Source of the DNA: Gammaproteobacteria bacterium
Lineage (GTDB): Bacteria; Pseudomonadota; Gammaproteobacteria; Arenicellales; Poriferihabitantaceae
Reading direction: 5' to 3'
NCBI GenBank assembly: GCA_030432755.1
Contig: JAUILZ010000032.1
Location: 1-35,903, forward strand
DNA: 35,903 bases
The notes below the pieces were generated by a model that did not search any database, had not been told where the DNA came from, and worked only from the letters and a program-made list of their open reading frames with translations. This document shows, piece after piece, positions 1-10,449 of this stretch. The position numbers and the translations under genes were made by a program. The first letter of the stretch is position 1. Each line of letters starts with the position of its first letter.

Positions 1-2140
<2,140 letters not shown>

Positions 2141-2144
2141 AACC

Positions 2145-3500
2145 ATGGCATCCGTGACTGAAATCAAGATCCCGGACATCGGCGACTTCGCCGATGTGGA
2201 AATCATCGAAATTCTGGTGTCCGTCGGCGACAGCGTGGCCGCGGAGGATCCCCTGATCACGCTGGAAAGCGACAAGGCCACCATGGAGGTGCCGAGCCCC
2301 GCCGCGGGCAAGGTCAGGGAGATCAGCGTGTCGGTAGGGGACCGGGTTTCCGAAGGCACCCTCGTCGCCCTGCTGGAAGCCGCGGAAGGTGGCGACGCCG
2401 ATTCTGACGGCGATGCGAGTACTGATGACGCCGACCAGGAAGCAGATTCCAGAAAGGGCGACCGCGAGGAATCCGACGCCAAGCCGGCGGAATCAGGAAG
2501 TGAGGAGTCCAGCGAACCTTCCGATAGCGGCCCCCAGCCCCATGAGCCGCCGGCCTCCCTGCCGCCGCCGGTACAGAAATCCGGTGGTTCCCTGCCCCAC
2601 GCCAGCCCCGGCGTGCGTCGCTTCGCCCGCGAGCTGGGCGCCGACCTCACCCAGGTCAGCGGCTCCGGCCCCAAGGGACGGATACTGCAGGAAGACGTCA
2701 AGAAATGGGTCAAGCAGCAGCTCGCTGCCGCCGGTCGGGGCGGAGCAGCAACGGGCGCGGGCATACCGGAGATCCCGGCGGTGGACTTCTCGAAGTTTGG
2801 CGAGGTCGAGACGATATCCCTCAGCCGGATCAAGCGCATCTCTGGCCAGCACCTGCAACGGGCCTGGCTCAACATCCCCCACGTCACCCAGCATGACGAG
2901 GCGGATATCACCGAGCTCGAGGAATTCCGACAGTCGCTCAAGGACGAGGCGGCGCGCGAGGGCATTCGAATCACCCTGCTCGGCTTCGTCCTCAAGATCA
3001 TGGTCAGTGCGCTGAAGAAGTTTCCCTCCTTCAATGCGTCGATCCACCCGAACGGCGAGAACCTGATCCTGAAGAAGTATTTCCACGTCGGGGTCGCGGT
3101 CGACACGCCGAACGGACTCGTGGTGCCGGTGTTGCGCGACGTCGATCGCAAGTCGATCTTCGACCTCGCGCGGGAACTTGGCGAGATCAGCGAACGCGCA
3201 CGCGATGGCAAGCTCTCTCCCACCGATATGCAGGGCGGGTGCATCAGCATCTCCAGCCTCGGCGGCATCGGTGGCACATCGTTCACACCCATCGTCAATG
3301 CGCCGGAGGTGGCCATCCTCGGCCTGTCGCGCGCGCGCATGAGTCCGGTGTGGAACGCTGAGAACGAGGAGTTCGAACCGCGGCTGATGCTGCCCCTGAG
3401 CCTGTCCTATGACCACCGCGTGATCGACGGCGCCGAGGCGGCGCGGTTCTGCGCCTACCTGACCCGCGCGCTGGCCGACATGCGTCGCATCTCGTTGTAA
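2145..3500 (+). CDS. aceF: Dihydrolipoamide acetyltransferase (PDH E2)
   Basis: Core enzyme of the pyruvate dehydrogenase complex that transfers acetyl from its lipoyl group to CoA. It is 451 residues starting at ATG 2145, the first start that gives the lipoyl-domain N-terminus MASVTEIKIPDIGDF. Order: one lipoyl domain (about 3-78, lipoylated Lys44 in ESDKATMEVP), a long acidic Ser/Asp/Glu linker (about 80-130), a Pro-rich hinge, a peripheral subunit-binding domain (about 152-190, SPGVRRFARELGADL), and the acetyltransferase domain ending with SYDHRVIDG, catalytic His424. Many gammaproteobacterial AceF proteins carry two or three lipoyl domains; this one has one. It lies four bases after aceE and 20 bases before lpdA. 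Confidence 0.97.
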   Translation: MASVTEIKIPDIGDFADVEIIEILVSVGDSVAAEDPLITLESDKATMEVPSPAAGKVREISVSVGDRVSEGTLVALLEAAEGGDADSDGDASTDDADQEADSRKGDREESDAKPAESGSEESSEPSDSGPQPHEPPASLPPPVQKSGGSLPHASPGVRRFARELGADLTQVSGSGPKGRILQEDVKKWVKQQLAAAGRGGAATGAGIPEIPAVDFSKFGEVETISLSRIKRISGQHLQRAWLNIPHVTQHDEADITELEEFRQSLKDEAAREGIRITLLGFVLKIMVSALKKFPSFNASIHPNGENLILKKYFHVGVAVDTPNGLVVPVLRDVDRKSIFDLARELGEISERARDGKLSPTDMQGGCISISSLGGIGGTSFTPIVNAPEVAILGLSRARMSPVWNAENEEFEPRLMLPLSLSYDHRVIDGAEAARFCAYLTRALADMRRISL

Positions 3501-3508
3501 GAACAAAC

Positions 3509-3535
3509 TTCAATAATTCAATGCAAGTTATTGAA
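3509..3535 (+). promoter_or_regulatory. Inverted repeat enclosing the lpdA start codon
   Basis: TTCAATAA (3509-3516) and TTATTGAA (3528-3535) form a perfect 8-bp inverted repeat. Its 11-base loop contains the ATG of lpdA at 3521. The stretch is strongly AT-rich in a GC-rich neighbourhood, and no Shine-Dalgarno sequence is visible before the ATG. It may be an RNA hairpin affecting translation, a protein-binding site, or simply the low-structure leader that many GC-rich genes have. The repeat is directly visible; any function is inference. Confidence 0.35.
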
Positions 3536-5353
3536 ATTAAAATACCTGATATCGGAGATTTCGAGGCCGTACCGGTGATCGAGATCTTCGTCTCGGCGGG
3601 CGACACGATCTCCGCCGAAGACCCCCTGCTTGCCCTGGAAAGCGACAAGGCCACCATGGAGGTGCCGGCGCCACGCGGCGGGAAGGTGTCCGAAGTGCGC
3701 GTAGCCGTTGGCGACGAAGTCTCCGAAGGCGACGTGGTGCTGATGCTGGAGGTGGAAGATGGCGAGGCCGCCGATTCCGGTGACGACGAGAAATCGGCTT
3801 CCACGGAAACGCCGGCGGATGGGCCGGACGACGGTGATGACGACGGCGACGGAGATCGTGACACCGATGGCGACGGTGACCGGTCTGCCCCTTCCCGGTC
3901 ATCCGCCGCGGAAAGTGGGAAGATTCCCGACAGCGACCACCGCGCCGACCTGGTGGTGCTCGGTTCCGGACCCGGCGGCTACACCGCCGCATTCCGCGCC
4001 GCCGATCTCGGGCTCGAGGTCGTGCTCGTTGAACGCTATGACGTCATCGGCGGCGTCTGCCTCAACGTCGGCTGTATACCTTCCAAGGCCCTGCTGCACG
4101 TCGCCGCCGTGATCGAGGAGGCGGCAGAGGCCACCTCCATCGGCGTCAGCTTCGAGGAACCGTCGGTGGACCTCGACCAGGTGCGGTCCTGGAAGGACGG
4201 CGTCGTCGGGCAGTTGACGAAGGGCCTCACCGGGCTTGCGAAGCAGCGCAAGGTGACCGTACTCCATGGCAATGGCCATTTCACCGGACCCAATCAGCTC
4301 GAGGTCAAGGGCGCCGATGAGACGGTGACCGTGGGATTTGCGCAGGCCGTAATCGCGGTAGGCAGCCAGCCGGTGGAAATCCCCGATTTTCCCCACGACG
4401 ATCCGCGGGTGATCGACTCCACCGGCGCGCTCGAGCTGGCGGATATTCCGGCGCGAATGCTCATTGTCGGCGGCGGCATCATCGGCCTCGAGATGGCCAC
4501 CGTGTACCATGCCCTCGGCAGCCGTATCAGCGTGGTGGAGATGCTCGACCAGGTCATGACCGGCGCCGATCCGGACATGGTGCGCCCGCTGCTGAAGAAG
4601 ATTCGCGGCCAGTACGAGAACATCTGGACCGGCACGAAGGTGAGCGCCATGCGCGCCACCGATGCTGGCATCGAGGTCTCCTTCGAGGGCAAGGACGCGC
4701 CGGAAAGCGACACCTTTGACCAGGTACTGGTGTCCGTTGGGCGCTCACCGAACGGCGGCAGGATCAACGCGGAGGCTGCCGGCGTCAATGTGGACAAGCG
4801 CGGATTCATTGCCGTGGACGACCAGATGCGCACCAACGTCCCGCACATTTTCGCCATCGGCGACGTGGTGGGCCAGCCGATGCTGGCGCACAAGGCGGTG
4901 CACGAGGGCAAGGTGGCGGCGGAAGTGGCGGCCGGCCTGAAGAGCGGCTTCGAGGCGCGGGTCATTCCGTCGGTGGCCTATACCGACCCCGAGGTTGCCT
5001 GGGTCGGGGTCACCGAAACCGAGGCCAAAGAAAAGGGCATTCCCTACGAGAAAGGCGCGTTTCCCTGGGCCGCCAGCGGGCGCTCCCTGTCCATGGGGCG
5101 CGGCGACGGCGCGACCAAGCTCCTGTTCGACCCGGAGACCGATCGCCTGATTGGCGCCGCGGTGACCGGCAGCAATGCCGGCGACCTGATCGCCGAGGCG
5201 ACGCTGGCCATAGAGATGAACGCCGACGCCGCGGATATCGGCCTCACGATCCACCCCCACCCCACCCTCGCCGAGACGCTGGGCTTCGCCGCGGAGGCCT
5301 TCGAGGGCACCATCACCGACCTTTACCTGCCGAAGAAGAAAAAGTCCGGCTGA
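3521..5353 (+). CDS. lpdA: Dihydrolipoamide dehydrogenase (E3) with N-terminal lipoyl domain
   Basis: Flavoprotein that reoxidises dihydrolipoamide and reduces NAD+ in the pyruvate dehydrogenase complex. It is 610 residues, about 130 longer than a plain E3. The extra part is an N-terminal lipoyl domain (about 2-80, Lys43 in LESDKATMEVP) and an Asp/Gly-rich acidic linker (about 80-135). The E3 part follows: FAD motif GSGPGGYTAA (148-157), redox-active disulfide Cys180/Cys185 in GGVCLNVGCIPSK, NAD motif VGGGIIGLEMA, and the C-terminal catalytic TIHPHPTLAET. E3 proteins with a fused lipoyl domain are known in PDH operons, for example Neisseria P64k. Co-transcription with aceEF is likely, although the 20-base gap lacks a clear ribosome site. 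Confidence 0.95.
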   Translation: MQVIEIKIPDIGDFEAVPVIEIFVSAGDTISAEDPLLALESDKATMEVPAPRGGKVSEVRVAVGDEVSEGDVVLMLEVEDGEAADSGDDEKSASTETPADGPDDGDDDGDGDRDTDGDGDRSAPSRSSAAESGKIPDSDHRADLVVLGSGPGGYTAAFRAADLGLEVVLVERYDVIGGVCLNVGCIPSKALLHVAAVIEEAAEATSIGVSFEEPSVDLDQVRSWKDGVVGQLTKGLTGLAKQRKVTVLHGNGHFTGPNQLEVKGADETVTVGFAQAVIAVGSQPVEIPDFPHDDPRVIDSTGALELADIPARMLIVGGGIIGLEMATVYHALGSRISVVEMLDQVMTGADPDMVRPLLKKIRGQYENIWTGTKVSAMRATDAGIEVSFEGKDAPESDTFDQVLVSVGRSPNGGRINAEAAGVNVDKRGFIAVDDQMRTNVPHIFAIGDVVGQPMLAHKAVHEGKVAAEVAAGLKSGFEARVIPSVAYTDPEVAWVGVTETEAKEKGIPYEKGAFPWAASGRSLSMGRGDGATKLLFDPETDRLIGAAVTGSNAGDLIAEATLAIEMNADAADIGLTIHPHPTLAETLGFAAEAFEGTITDLYLPKKKKSG

Positions 5354-5383
5354 ATCGCACCCCGCGGTCAGCAACGTAATGCA

Positions 5384-5408
5384 CGCCAGGCTGCGCTGGC
5401 GTTTCGTT
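5384..5408 (+). terminator. Candidate terminator after lpdA
   Basis: A short GC-rich hairpin, CGCCAG (5384-5389) and CTGGCG (5396-5401) with a six-base loop, is followed by TTTCGTT. It lies 31 bases after the lpdA stop. The T tract is short and interrupted, and the right arm also belongs to the REP-like repeat next to the insertion sequence, so it may be only a repeat arm. Confidence 0.35.
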
Positions 5409-5460
5409 GGTCCGGATATTTCTCAGATTCGGCCTGGTCGAAATCCCAGCGCAGGCTCAC
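5389..5460. repeat. REP-like imperfect palindromic repeat, left flank of the IS
   Basis: An arm containing CGCTGGCGTTTCG (5394-5406) is followed after about 30 bases by a near-complementary arm CGAAATCCCAGCG (5439-5451), making an imperfect hairpin. The same two arm sequences recur on the other side of the insertion sequence (6827-6839 and 6868-6877). The segment 5438-5460 is also an inverted copy of 6818-6840, matching at 20 of 23 positions. This looks like a cluster of alternately oriented REP-type elements in the gap between two convergent operons. Confidence 0.6.
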
Positions 5461-5462
5461 TA

Positions 5463-6815
5463 CTGTCCGGAATAATTTTCGGGTAGTCGCGGGAAGCCCC
5501 GGCTGGCGTCAGTTTGCGCCGATTCAGCGTGTTGGGGACATGTTTTGGAAAAGGGGCGGGAAAGTGTTGCAGTGCCGAGGTTTTATCTCTAAAACCGGAA
5601 GTGCGTTTCAACCTTTTCGGACACTGCAACATGCATAGTAGAACACGCTTTGATGCACTTCTCCAACTCCTCCCGCGGGCCCGATTTAATCAACTGGTAG
5701 ACCAGTTTCAGGCCGACAAGCACAGCAAGGGATTCAATAGCTGGTCCCACCTGGTGGCGATGTGCCTGGTGCAGCTGAGCCCTGGCAACAGCCTGCGCGG
5801 ATTGGAGAGCACCTATGACGCCCACCGGGGCCGCCAGTACCACCTGGGGGTCAAACCGGCGAAGCGGGCCACTCTGTCTGAAGCCAACGGCAAGCGGGAC
5901 AGCGGCCTGTTTGCTACCCTGGCGACGGAGCTGATGACGGCCGCCCACCGTCAGGCGCGTAAGGAGGCCAAAGAACTGCTGCTGTTCCTGGATTCCTCAC
6001 CGATCATGCTGCTGGGCCGGGGGTATGACTGGGCACAGGAGACGAAGAGCGCCCATATCACGGGGCTCAAGCTGCACCTGGTGTTCGCCCCCAGGACTGG
6101 GGTGCCATGCCGGGCAGAGATGGGGCCGGCGCATGTGAACGACATTACCTGGGCACAGGGTTTAACCCTGGAAAAACAGGCGATATATGTCTTTGACCGG
6201 GGATATTATGACTACAGCTGGTGGCACAAAATCGACCAGTGCGGGAGTCACTTTGTGACCCGGTTCAAGAACGATGCGGCGGTGGATCTGGTGGAGAGCC
6301 GCTCGCTTGAAGGTTGTGATGCGTCGATTCTGGCGGATGAACTGGTGACCTTCCGCCACCGGAAGCCCGGGGCGGGGAGAGCGCCGAGCACGTACTACGG
6401 CCAGCCTATCCGACGGATCCGCCTCAGAAAACCCGATGGCGCGGAGTGGCTCCTGGCGACCAATGACCTCAATCGTCCGGCACAGGAGATTGCGGACCTG
6501 TACCGTCAGCGCTGGGGGATCGAGCTGTTCTTCAAATGGGTGAAGCAGCGCCTCAAGATCAAGCGCTTTGTGGGCCGGTCGGAGAATGCGGTGAAGATCC
6601 AGATCTACGTGGCGCTGATCGTGTATCTGCTGCTCCACCGGTACAGGGAACGGGGGAGTCACACAGAAGAATTTTACCTGTGGCTCACCAAGCTACAGAC
6701 CACGTTGTTCCACCGTGCAGACTGCCCATACGAGCATCGAAAACGACGAGAGCTACGCTATCGTCAGGCCCTCGACAGGCAGGTCGAAATACCGATGTGA
6801 AAACGTTCCGGACAG
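5463..6815 (+). mobile_element. IS4-family insertion sequence, apparently complete
   Basis: An element of about 1.35 kb with one transposase gene. The left end CTGTCCGGAA (5463-5472) and right end TTCCGGACAG (6806-6815) are perfect 10-bp terminal inverted repeats, and the similarity continues with a shared TTTTC a few bases further in. TA flanks both ends (5461-5462 and 6816-6817), consistent with a 2-bp target duplication. Outside this the flanks are inverted copies of each other for 23 bases, so an alternative reading is a longer terminal repeat (5438-5472 with 6806-6840). It sits between the convergent ends of lpdA and hemY and disrupts no gene. The exact boundaries are inferred from this copy alone. 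Confidence 0.8.
5631..6800 (+). CDS. IS4-family transposase (DDE type, DUF4372-like N-terminus)
   Basis: DNA-cutting and joining enzyme of the insertion sequence, 389 residues from ATG 5631. That start gives the N-terminus MHSRTRFDALLQLLPRARFN typical of IS4 transposases with a DUF4372 region. The frame is open further upstream (to 5514), but that extension does not look like the family. Catalytic residues are visible: Asp121 (LLLFLDSSP), Asp189 (YVFDRGYY) and Glu298 in the YREK signature (Tyr291, Arg294, Glu298, Lys305 in YRQRWGIELFFKWVK). No frameshift or internal stop is seen, so the element may still be active. No Shine-Dalgarno sequence is obvious. Confidence 0.92.
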   Translation: MHSRTRFDALLQLLPRARFNQLVDQFQADKHSKGFNSWSHLVAMCLVQLSPGNSLRGLESTYDAHRGRQYHLGVKPAKRATLSEANGKRDSGLFATLATELMTAAHRQARKEAKELLLFLDSSPIMLLGRGYDWAQETKSAHITGLKLHLVFAPRTGVPCRAEMGPAHVNDITWAQGLTLEKQAIYVFDRGYYDYSWWHKIDQCGSHFVTRFKNDAAVDLVESRSLEGCDASILADELVTFRHRKPGAGRAPSTYYGQPIRRIRLRKPDGAEWLLATNDLNRPAQEIADLYRQRWGIELFFKWVKQRLKIKRFVGRSENAVKIQIYVALIVYLLLHRYRERGSHTEEFYLWLTKLQTTLFHRADCPYEHRKRRELRYRQALDRQVEIPM

Positions 6816-6817
6816 TA

Positions 6818-6888
6818 GTGAGCCTTCGCTGGCGTTTCGAAGCATTTGTCTGGACTAGAAATCTTGTAATCCCAGCGAAAGCTGGGAT
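6818..6888. repeat. REP-like repeat with dRS3-type palindrome, right flank of the IS
   Basis: 6818-6840 is the inverted counterpart of 5438-5460. Further right, ATCCCAGC (6869-6876), GAAA, GCTGGGAT (6881-6888) is a perfect 8-bp stem with a tetraloop. Read on the plus strand through TCCAGAGA, it encodes the string VIPAKAGIQ, familiar as the spurious translation of a very widespread proteobacterial intergenic palindrome (Neisseria dRS3-like elements). It has no T run, so it is not a classical terminator, though its position between convergent genes is typical for such repeats. Confidence 0.7.
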
Positions 6889-6970
6889 CCAGAGATAGAA
6901 GTCGGGGTTTACGAAACCGGAGTGACCTCGATCAGGTGCCGGGCACGGTCTGTACTGGTAAGTGATTTTG

Positions 6971-8251
6971 CTACTGGTCTGAAACTACGGGCATGGTGTT
7001 CCCGCCATCCACGGCGGATTTTGGTGCGTCCAGTACCGCGGTGTTCTGGCCCGCGGCTGGCGCCTCGCTTCCCAGCAGGCTGCGCATCCCCTGGCGGTAG
7101 GTGGCGAGGGCCGAATCGGGCTCGCCCATCTGTTCCAGCAGGTCGCCGAGTTCGGCCAGGGCCTCGGCATCACCAGTCTGCGCCACCAGTCGCCCGAGGA
7201 TGTCGCGCGCCTCTTCGAGCTGGTTGTCCCGGCGGTACAGCCGGGCGAGGGATATCAGGAGTTCCGGATCGTCCTCGTGCCCCTTGCCCCAGCTCTGCAG
7301 CAGCTTGATCTGGTCGCCGGTGTTGCGCGTTTCCAGTTCGCCATACAGCTTCGCCAGCTCCCCGTTCCAGCCGTGATTCAGCGCCTTGCGCAGCACGGCC
7401 TCGGCGCGGTGCCCCTCGCCGGATCGAACGAGCTGGCGCGCATAGCCCGCCACCGCGGCGGCGTCCTTGCGCCGGGCGCGGGGCAACGCCTTGAAGGTCT
7501 TGTCCACCCGTGTTCCGTCGCCCTGGAGTAGCGCCGGGGCCTCCATGTGCTGCTGCAGCGCCTGGGACTCGCGCGCCTTCAGCTCCTCCTCGGGGAACGC
7601 CTTGAGCTTGCCCAGCACGGGAAGCAACTTGACCAGCGCTGGCCAGTCGCCGAGCTGACGGTAGACGTCCGCCAGCAGGCGCGCGGCGGCGACGTTGCGC
7701 GGCGCGCTCAGGCGGATGTATTCGAGCTGGTCCCTGGCGTCGCCCCATTCGCCGGACTGCATCAGCATGCGCGAACGGGTCAGCTTGATCGCCAGTTCCT
7801 GCTGCGGATGGGCGGCGAGGGCGGCCTCGATATGCCCGTTGCGGCGGTCGTATTCGCCCTGCTGCTGGGCGGCGTATGCCGCGCCGAGATAGTTCATGAG
7901 CGATGCCTTGTTGTGCTCGAGGCGCGACATCAGGTGCCCTTCGGCATCGTTCCAGTTGCCCTCGATAAGGCTCGCGAATCCCTTCATCGTCTCGTGCTGG
8001 GCGCCGACCTCCTTGCGCCCCTTGCGCCAGCGGCCAACCCGTTTCGGCGCGCGGAACACGCCGACGATGAAATTGAACAGCAGGTAAAGCGCCGCGAACA
8101 GCACGACCAGGAAAAGCGCGAATAGCGCCAGCGGCATGCGCACCGTGTAGGGATCCCGCGACAGCACCACGTAGCCGGGATCCTCAGTGGCATACATCGC
8201 CAAGCCAATGGCGAGGCCGAGCGCAATGATGATGGAGATGATGAGCTTCAC
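6971..8251 (-). CDS. hemY: HemY-like TPR membrane protein of the heme cluster
   Basis: Inner-membrane protein of the gammaproteobacterial HemY family, last gene of hemCDXY. This is not protoporphyrinogen oxidase; its molecular role in heme synthesis remains unclear. It is 426 residues with two N-terminal membrane segments (about 3-20 and 41-66), then a basic stretch and a mainly helical TPR-like region (about 95-395), and an Ala-rich tail. The start is GTG at 8251, placed four bases after the hemX stop, which ends in a G-rich stretch that can serve as ribosome site. Translational coupling with hemX is likely. Confidence 0.88.
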   Translation of the reverse strand: MKLIISIIIALGLAIGLAMYATEDPGYVVLSRDPYTVRMPLALFALFLVVLFAALYLLFNFIVGVFRAPKRVGRWRKGRKEVGAQHETMKGFASLIEGNWNDAEGHLMSRLEHNKASLMNYLGAAYAAQQQGEYDRRNGHIEAALAAHPQQELAIKLTRSRMLMQSGEWGDARDQLEYIRLSAPRNVAAARLLADVYRQLGDWPALVKLLPVLGKLKAFPEEELKARESQALQQHMEAPALLQGDGTRVDKTFKALPRARRKDAAAVAGYARQLVRSGEGHRAEAVLRKALNHGWNGELAKLYGELETRNTGDQIKLLQSWGKGHEDDPELLISLARLYRRDNQLEEARDILGRLVAQTGDAEALAELGDLLEQMGEPDSALATYRQGMRSLLGSEAPAAGQNTAVLDAPKSAVDGGNTMPVVSDQ

Positions 8252-8255
8252 CGGA

Positions 8256-9629
8256 TCAGGCCCCGCCCATCACGCCGCGCAGCGCGGACAGCGAACCGGA
8301 GATGTCCGGCATCTCCACCTCCGGGTCTACGCTCTTCAGACCTTCCAGCTGCTCCAGCCAGCGGACCACCTGCTCGTCGTCGTCCACGAAGCGTTCGTGG
8401 ATCCATTGCGCTGCAGCGTCCAGCCGGTCCTGGTACACCACGGGCTGCGCGCGCATGAGCGCGACCTGGGCGCCCTCGAGGATCAGCTTTCCACGCTCAA
8501 TGATCATCTGGCGAATCTCGGGCGAAAGCGGCGGCACTACCGGTTCACCATCCTTCTCCACCTGCACCAGCCCGCCGATATCCGCGAGGAATGCCTTGCC
8601 CACCCCGAGAATTCCGCCATCGTCGGCACCATCCGCGGCCGCGGCATTGCTCTCCGTGGCGGCAACCGGCCCGCTGATCCCGGTGACGCCACGAAGCGGC
8701 AGGTCCGCGAGCGTCGTGGAAAGCAGTGACAGTGTATTGGTCACGCCCGCGTAGTCCACTGGCTGGACCGCGTCCAGGGCGGCAATTTCCCTGCTCAGTG
8801 ATTCACGCACCGGCAGCATCGCGGGATCACCGAGATCCTCGAGACGCTGGTCCGCCAGTTGCAGCGCGGCGCGCGCGCCGCGCGCGTCCTGCCCCAGGGA
8901 TGCCCGCTGGTTGGCGATGACCAGCAGATGTTCCACCTCGCGCATGTTCCACTGTTCGACACTGGTGCCGAGCTCGGCATGGAGGTCTTCAATGGACGCG
9001 GTCAGGCTATCGAATTCCTGGCGAAAGCCATCATGGCGGCCATCCAGCGACTGCGCTGCCTCGTCCAGCCGCTGCTGCAAGGCCTGTGTGCGCGACTCCG
9101 CGCGCGCTTCGTTGTCCGCGACCTGCTGACGGAGTTCGCTGATCTGGCCAAGCAGCGCGGATTCCGTGGCGCCTACCAGCTGCTTGACCGCACTCACCTG
9201 CTCCGCGATCCCGGTCTCTGCGTCCGCGAGTCGCTGGCGCACCTGGTCCACCAGGCTGTCCACGTCGGCCTGGGACGCATTCACGTCGGCAACACGCTGT
9301 TCCATCATCTGCAGGCGATTGTTCTGCTCGCCGCCCGAGAGGCGTGCATTGACCGCTGTCTGGTACCAGGCGTAACCCGCCGCGCCCAGTGCCAGCAACG
9401 CAAGCACCACGGCGCCCCAGCCCAGCCCGCGAGCGGCGGAATCGCCACCACCACCCGCGGCCGTCACTGGCGCATCGCTGCTGGCGGTTGGTGTGTCGGT
9501 CTTCGCGGTGGAACGGGAAGACGTGGAGGAAGCCTTTGTCCTGCGCTTTTTCTTGCCCTTTGGCGGGGAACCACCGCTCCCTGCTGCCTGGTTGTCGTCT
9601 GCCAAGTTCTTGCCCCTCGATGGGCGCAT
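8256..9629 (-). CDS. hemX: HemX-like membrane protein of the heme cluster
   Basis: Member of the HemX family, often annotated as uroporphyrinogen-III C-methyltransferase but without an SAM-binding methyltransferase domain; exact function unknown. It has a Lys/Ser/Thr-rich cytoplasmic N-terminus, one membrane segment (GWGAVVLALLALGAAGYAWY), then a long coiled-coil, Gln/Glu/Ala-rich region and a conserved C-terminal part. The start is uncertain: ATG 9629 (457 residues) is chosen. A TTG at 9605 has a better-placed GGGG upstream, and a GTG at 9680 would overlap hemD. It follows hemD and is followed by hemY after four bases. Confidence 0.85.
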   Translation of the reverse strand: MRPSRGKNLADDNQAAGSGGSPPKGKKKRRTKASSTSSRSTAKTDTPTASSDAPVTAAGGGGDSAARGLGWGAVVLALLALGAAGYAWYQTAVNARLSGGEQNNRLQMMEQRVADVNASQADVDSLVDQVRQRLADAETGIAEQVSAVKQLVGATESALLGQISELRQQVADNEARAESRTQALQQRLDEAAQSLDGRHDGFRQEFDSLTASIEDLHAELGTSVEQWNMREVEHLLVIANQRASLGQDARGARAALQLADQRLEDLGDPAMLPVRESLSREIAALDAVQPVDYAGVTNTLSLLSTTLADLPLRGVTGISGPVAATESNAAAADGADDGGILGVGKAFLADIGGLVQVEKDGEPVVPPLSPEIRQMIIERGKLILEGAQVALMRAQPVVYQDRLDAAAQWIHERFVDDDEQVVRWLEQLEGLKSVDPEVEMPDISGSLSALRGVMGGA

Positions 9630-9657
9630 CGAATAGTGAATTTGCAATTGATTGTAT

Positions 9658-10449
9658 TCACTTTTCCCGGCAGCCACCACCGCGCACTTCGGAGATTGCC
9701 TCCAGCATGTCGTTGTCTCCGGTATCCAGGGCGACTTTCACGGGACCCGAGAAACCACGCTCCCGGCACGCTTTTGCGATTCGATCGCTGAGGGCAACTA
9801 CCGGATGGCGCCGCAGGTCTGCCTGCCTCTCTTCCGGGGTGACGTCGACGAGCGCGTCCAGGATCGCGACGCTGGTCAGCGTAAGGACGGCGTTGTCGTC
9901 TTCCAGCCAGCGCGCGAGGTTTTCCATTGGCGGGTCGGCAGCCGGTACGCGCCGGTAGCTCTCCACCGCATGCACCCGCGCACCGCGTTCCGCGAGCCGC
10001 TCTTCCAGCAGTTCCCGACCCTGCTGGCCGCGGTAAAGGACGACGTTGCTTCCATCGAGCGGTAGCGACTCAAGTTCCGCGAGCAAACCCTCGCTGTCGT
10101 GGCCATTGCGTGGCAGGTAGCGCACCCGGATACCGCCGGCTTCGAGCGCCGCCGCGGTCGCGGGGCCGATGGCGGCCACGGGCAGCTGGGCGGGAAACAC
10201 GGCGGGTTCACCCAGGATCCGGACCAGGGATTCCACCGCAGGCACGCTGATAAAGATCGCAAGCGCGTGATCGGCGAGATCCAGCCCGCCGGGACGGAGC
10301 AACTGGTCCGAGCCTCCTGGCTCGATTGCAATCACCGGAAACACCAAAGGCTCGCCGCCGCCGGCGGCGACGGCCGCCGCCAGTCCCGCGCCCCGGTTGC
10401 CGGGACGGGTTATCAGGACGCGCGTAGTCTCAAGTGACCGCGTTGTCAT
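9658..10449 (-). CDS. hemD: Uroporphyrinogen-III synthase
   Basis: Closes and inverts ring D of hydroxymethylbilane to give uroporphyrinogen III, the branch point to heme, siroheme and cobalamin. It is 263 residues from ATG 10449 (MTTRSLETTRVLITRP), normal for the family. The sequence is poorly conserved, as in all HemD proteins, but the N-terminal VLITRPG and the C-terminal LTLTSVAILDAL and ALSDRIAKACRERGF segments fit. The start overlaps the end of hemC by 20 bases, which argues for coupled translation. Confidence 0.92.
   Translation of the reverse strand: MTTRSLETTRVLITRPGNRGAGLAAAVAAGGGEPLVFPVIAIEPGGSDQLLRPGGLDLADHALAIFISVPAVESLVRILGEPAVFPAQLPVAAIGPATAAALEAGGIRVRYLPRNGHDSEGLLAELESLPLDGSNVVLYRGQQGRELLEERLAERGARVHAVESYRRVPAADPPMENLARWLEDDNAVLTLTSVAILDALVDVTPEERQADLRRHPVVALSDRIAKACRERGFSGPVKVALDTGDNDMLEAISEVRGGGCREK

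Noticed and set aside
3780..3890. Short DGD-type repeats in lpdA as a possible CRISPR or tandem-repeat array
   Set aside because: They are in-frame codons of an acidic protein linker, irregular at the DNA level.
5514..5630. Longer N-terminus for the transposase (start at 5514)
   Set aside because: The extra 39 residues lie in the IS left end, are not family-like, and the ATG at 5631 gives the conserved N-terminus.
6869..6888. Hairpin as intrinsic terminator of hemY
   Set aside because: No T run on the minus strand and more than 80 bases past the stop; better explained as a dispersed palindromic repeat.
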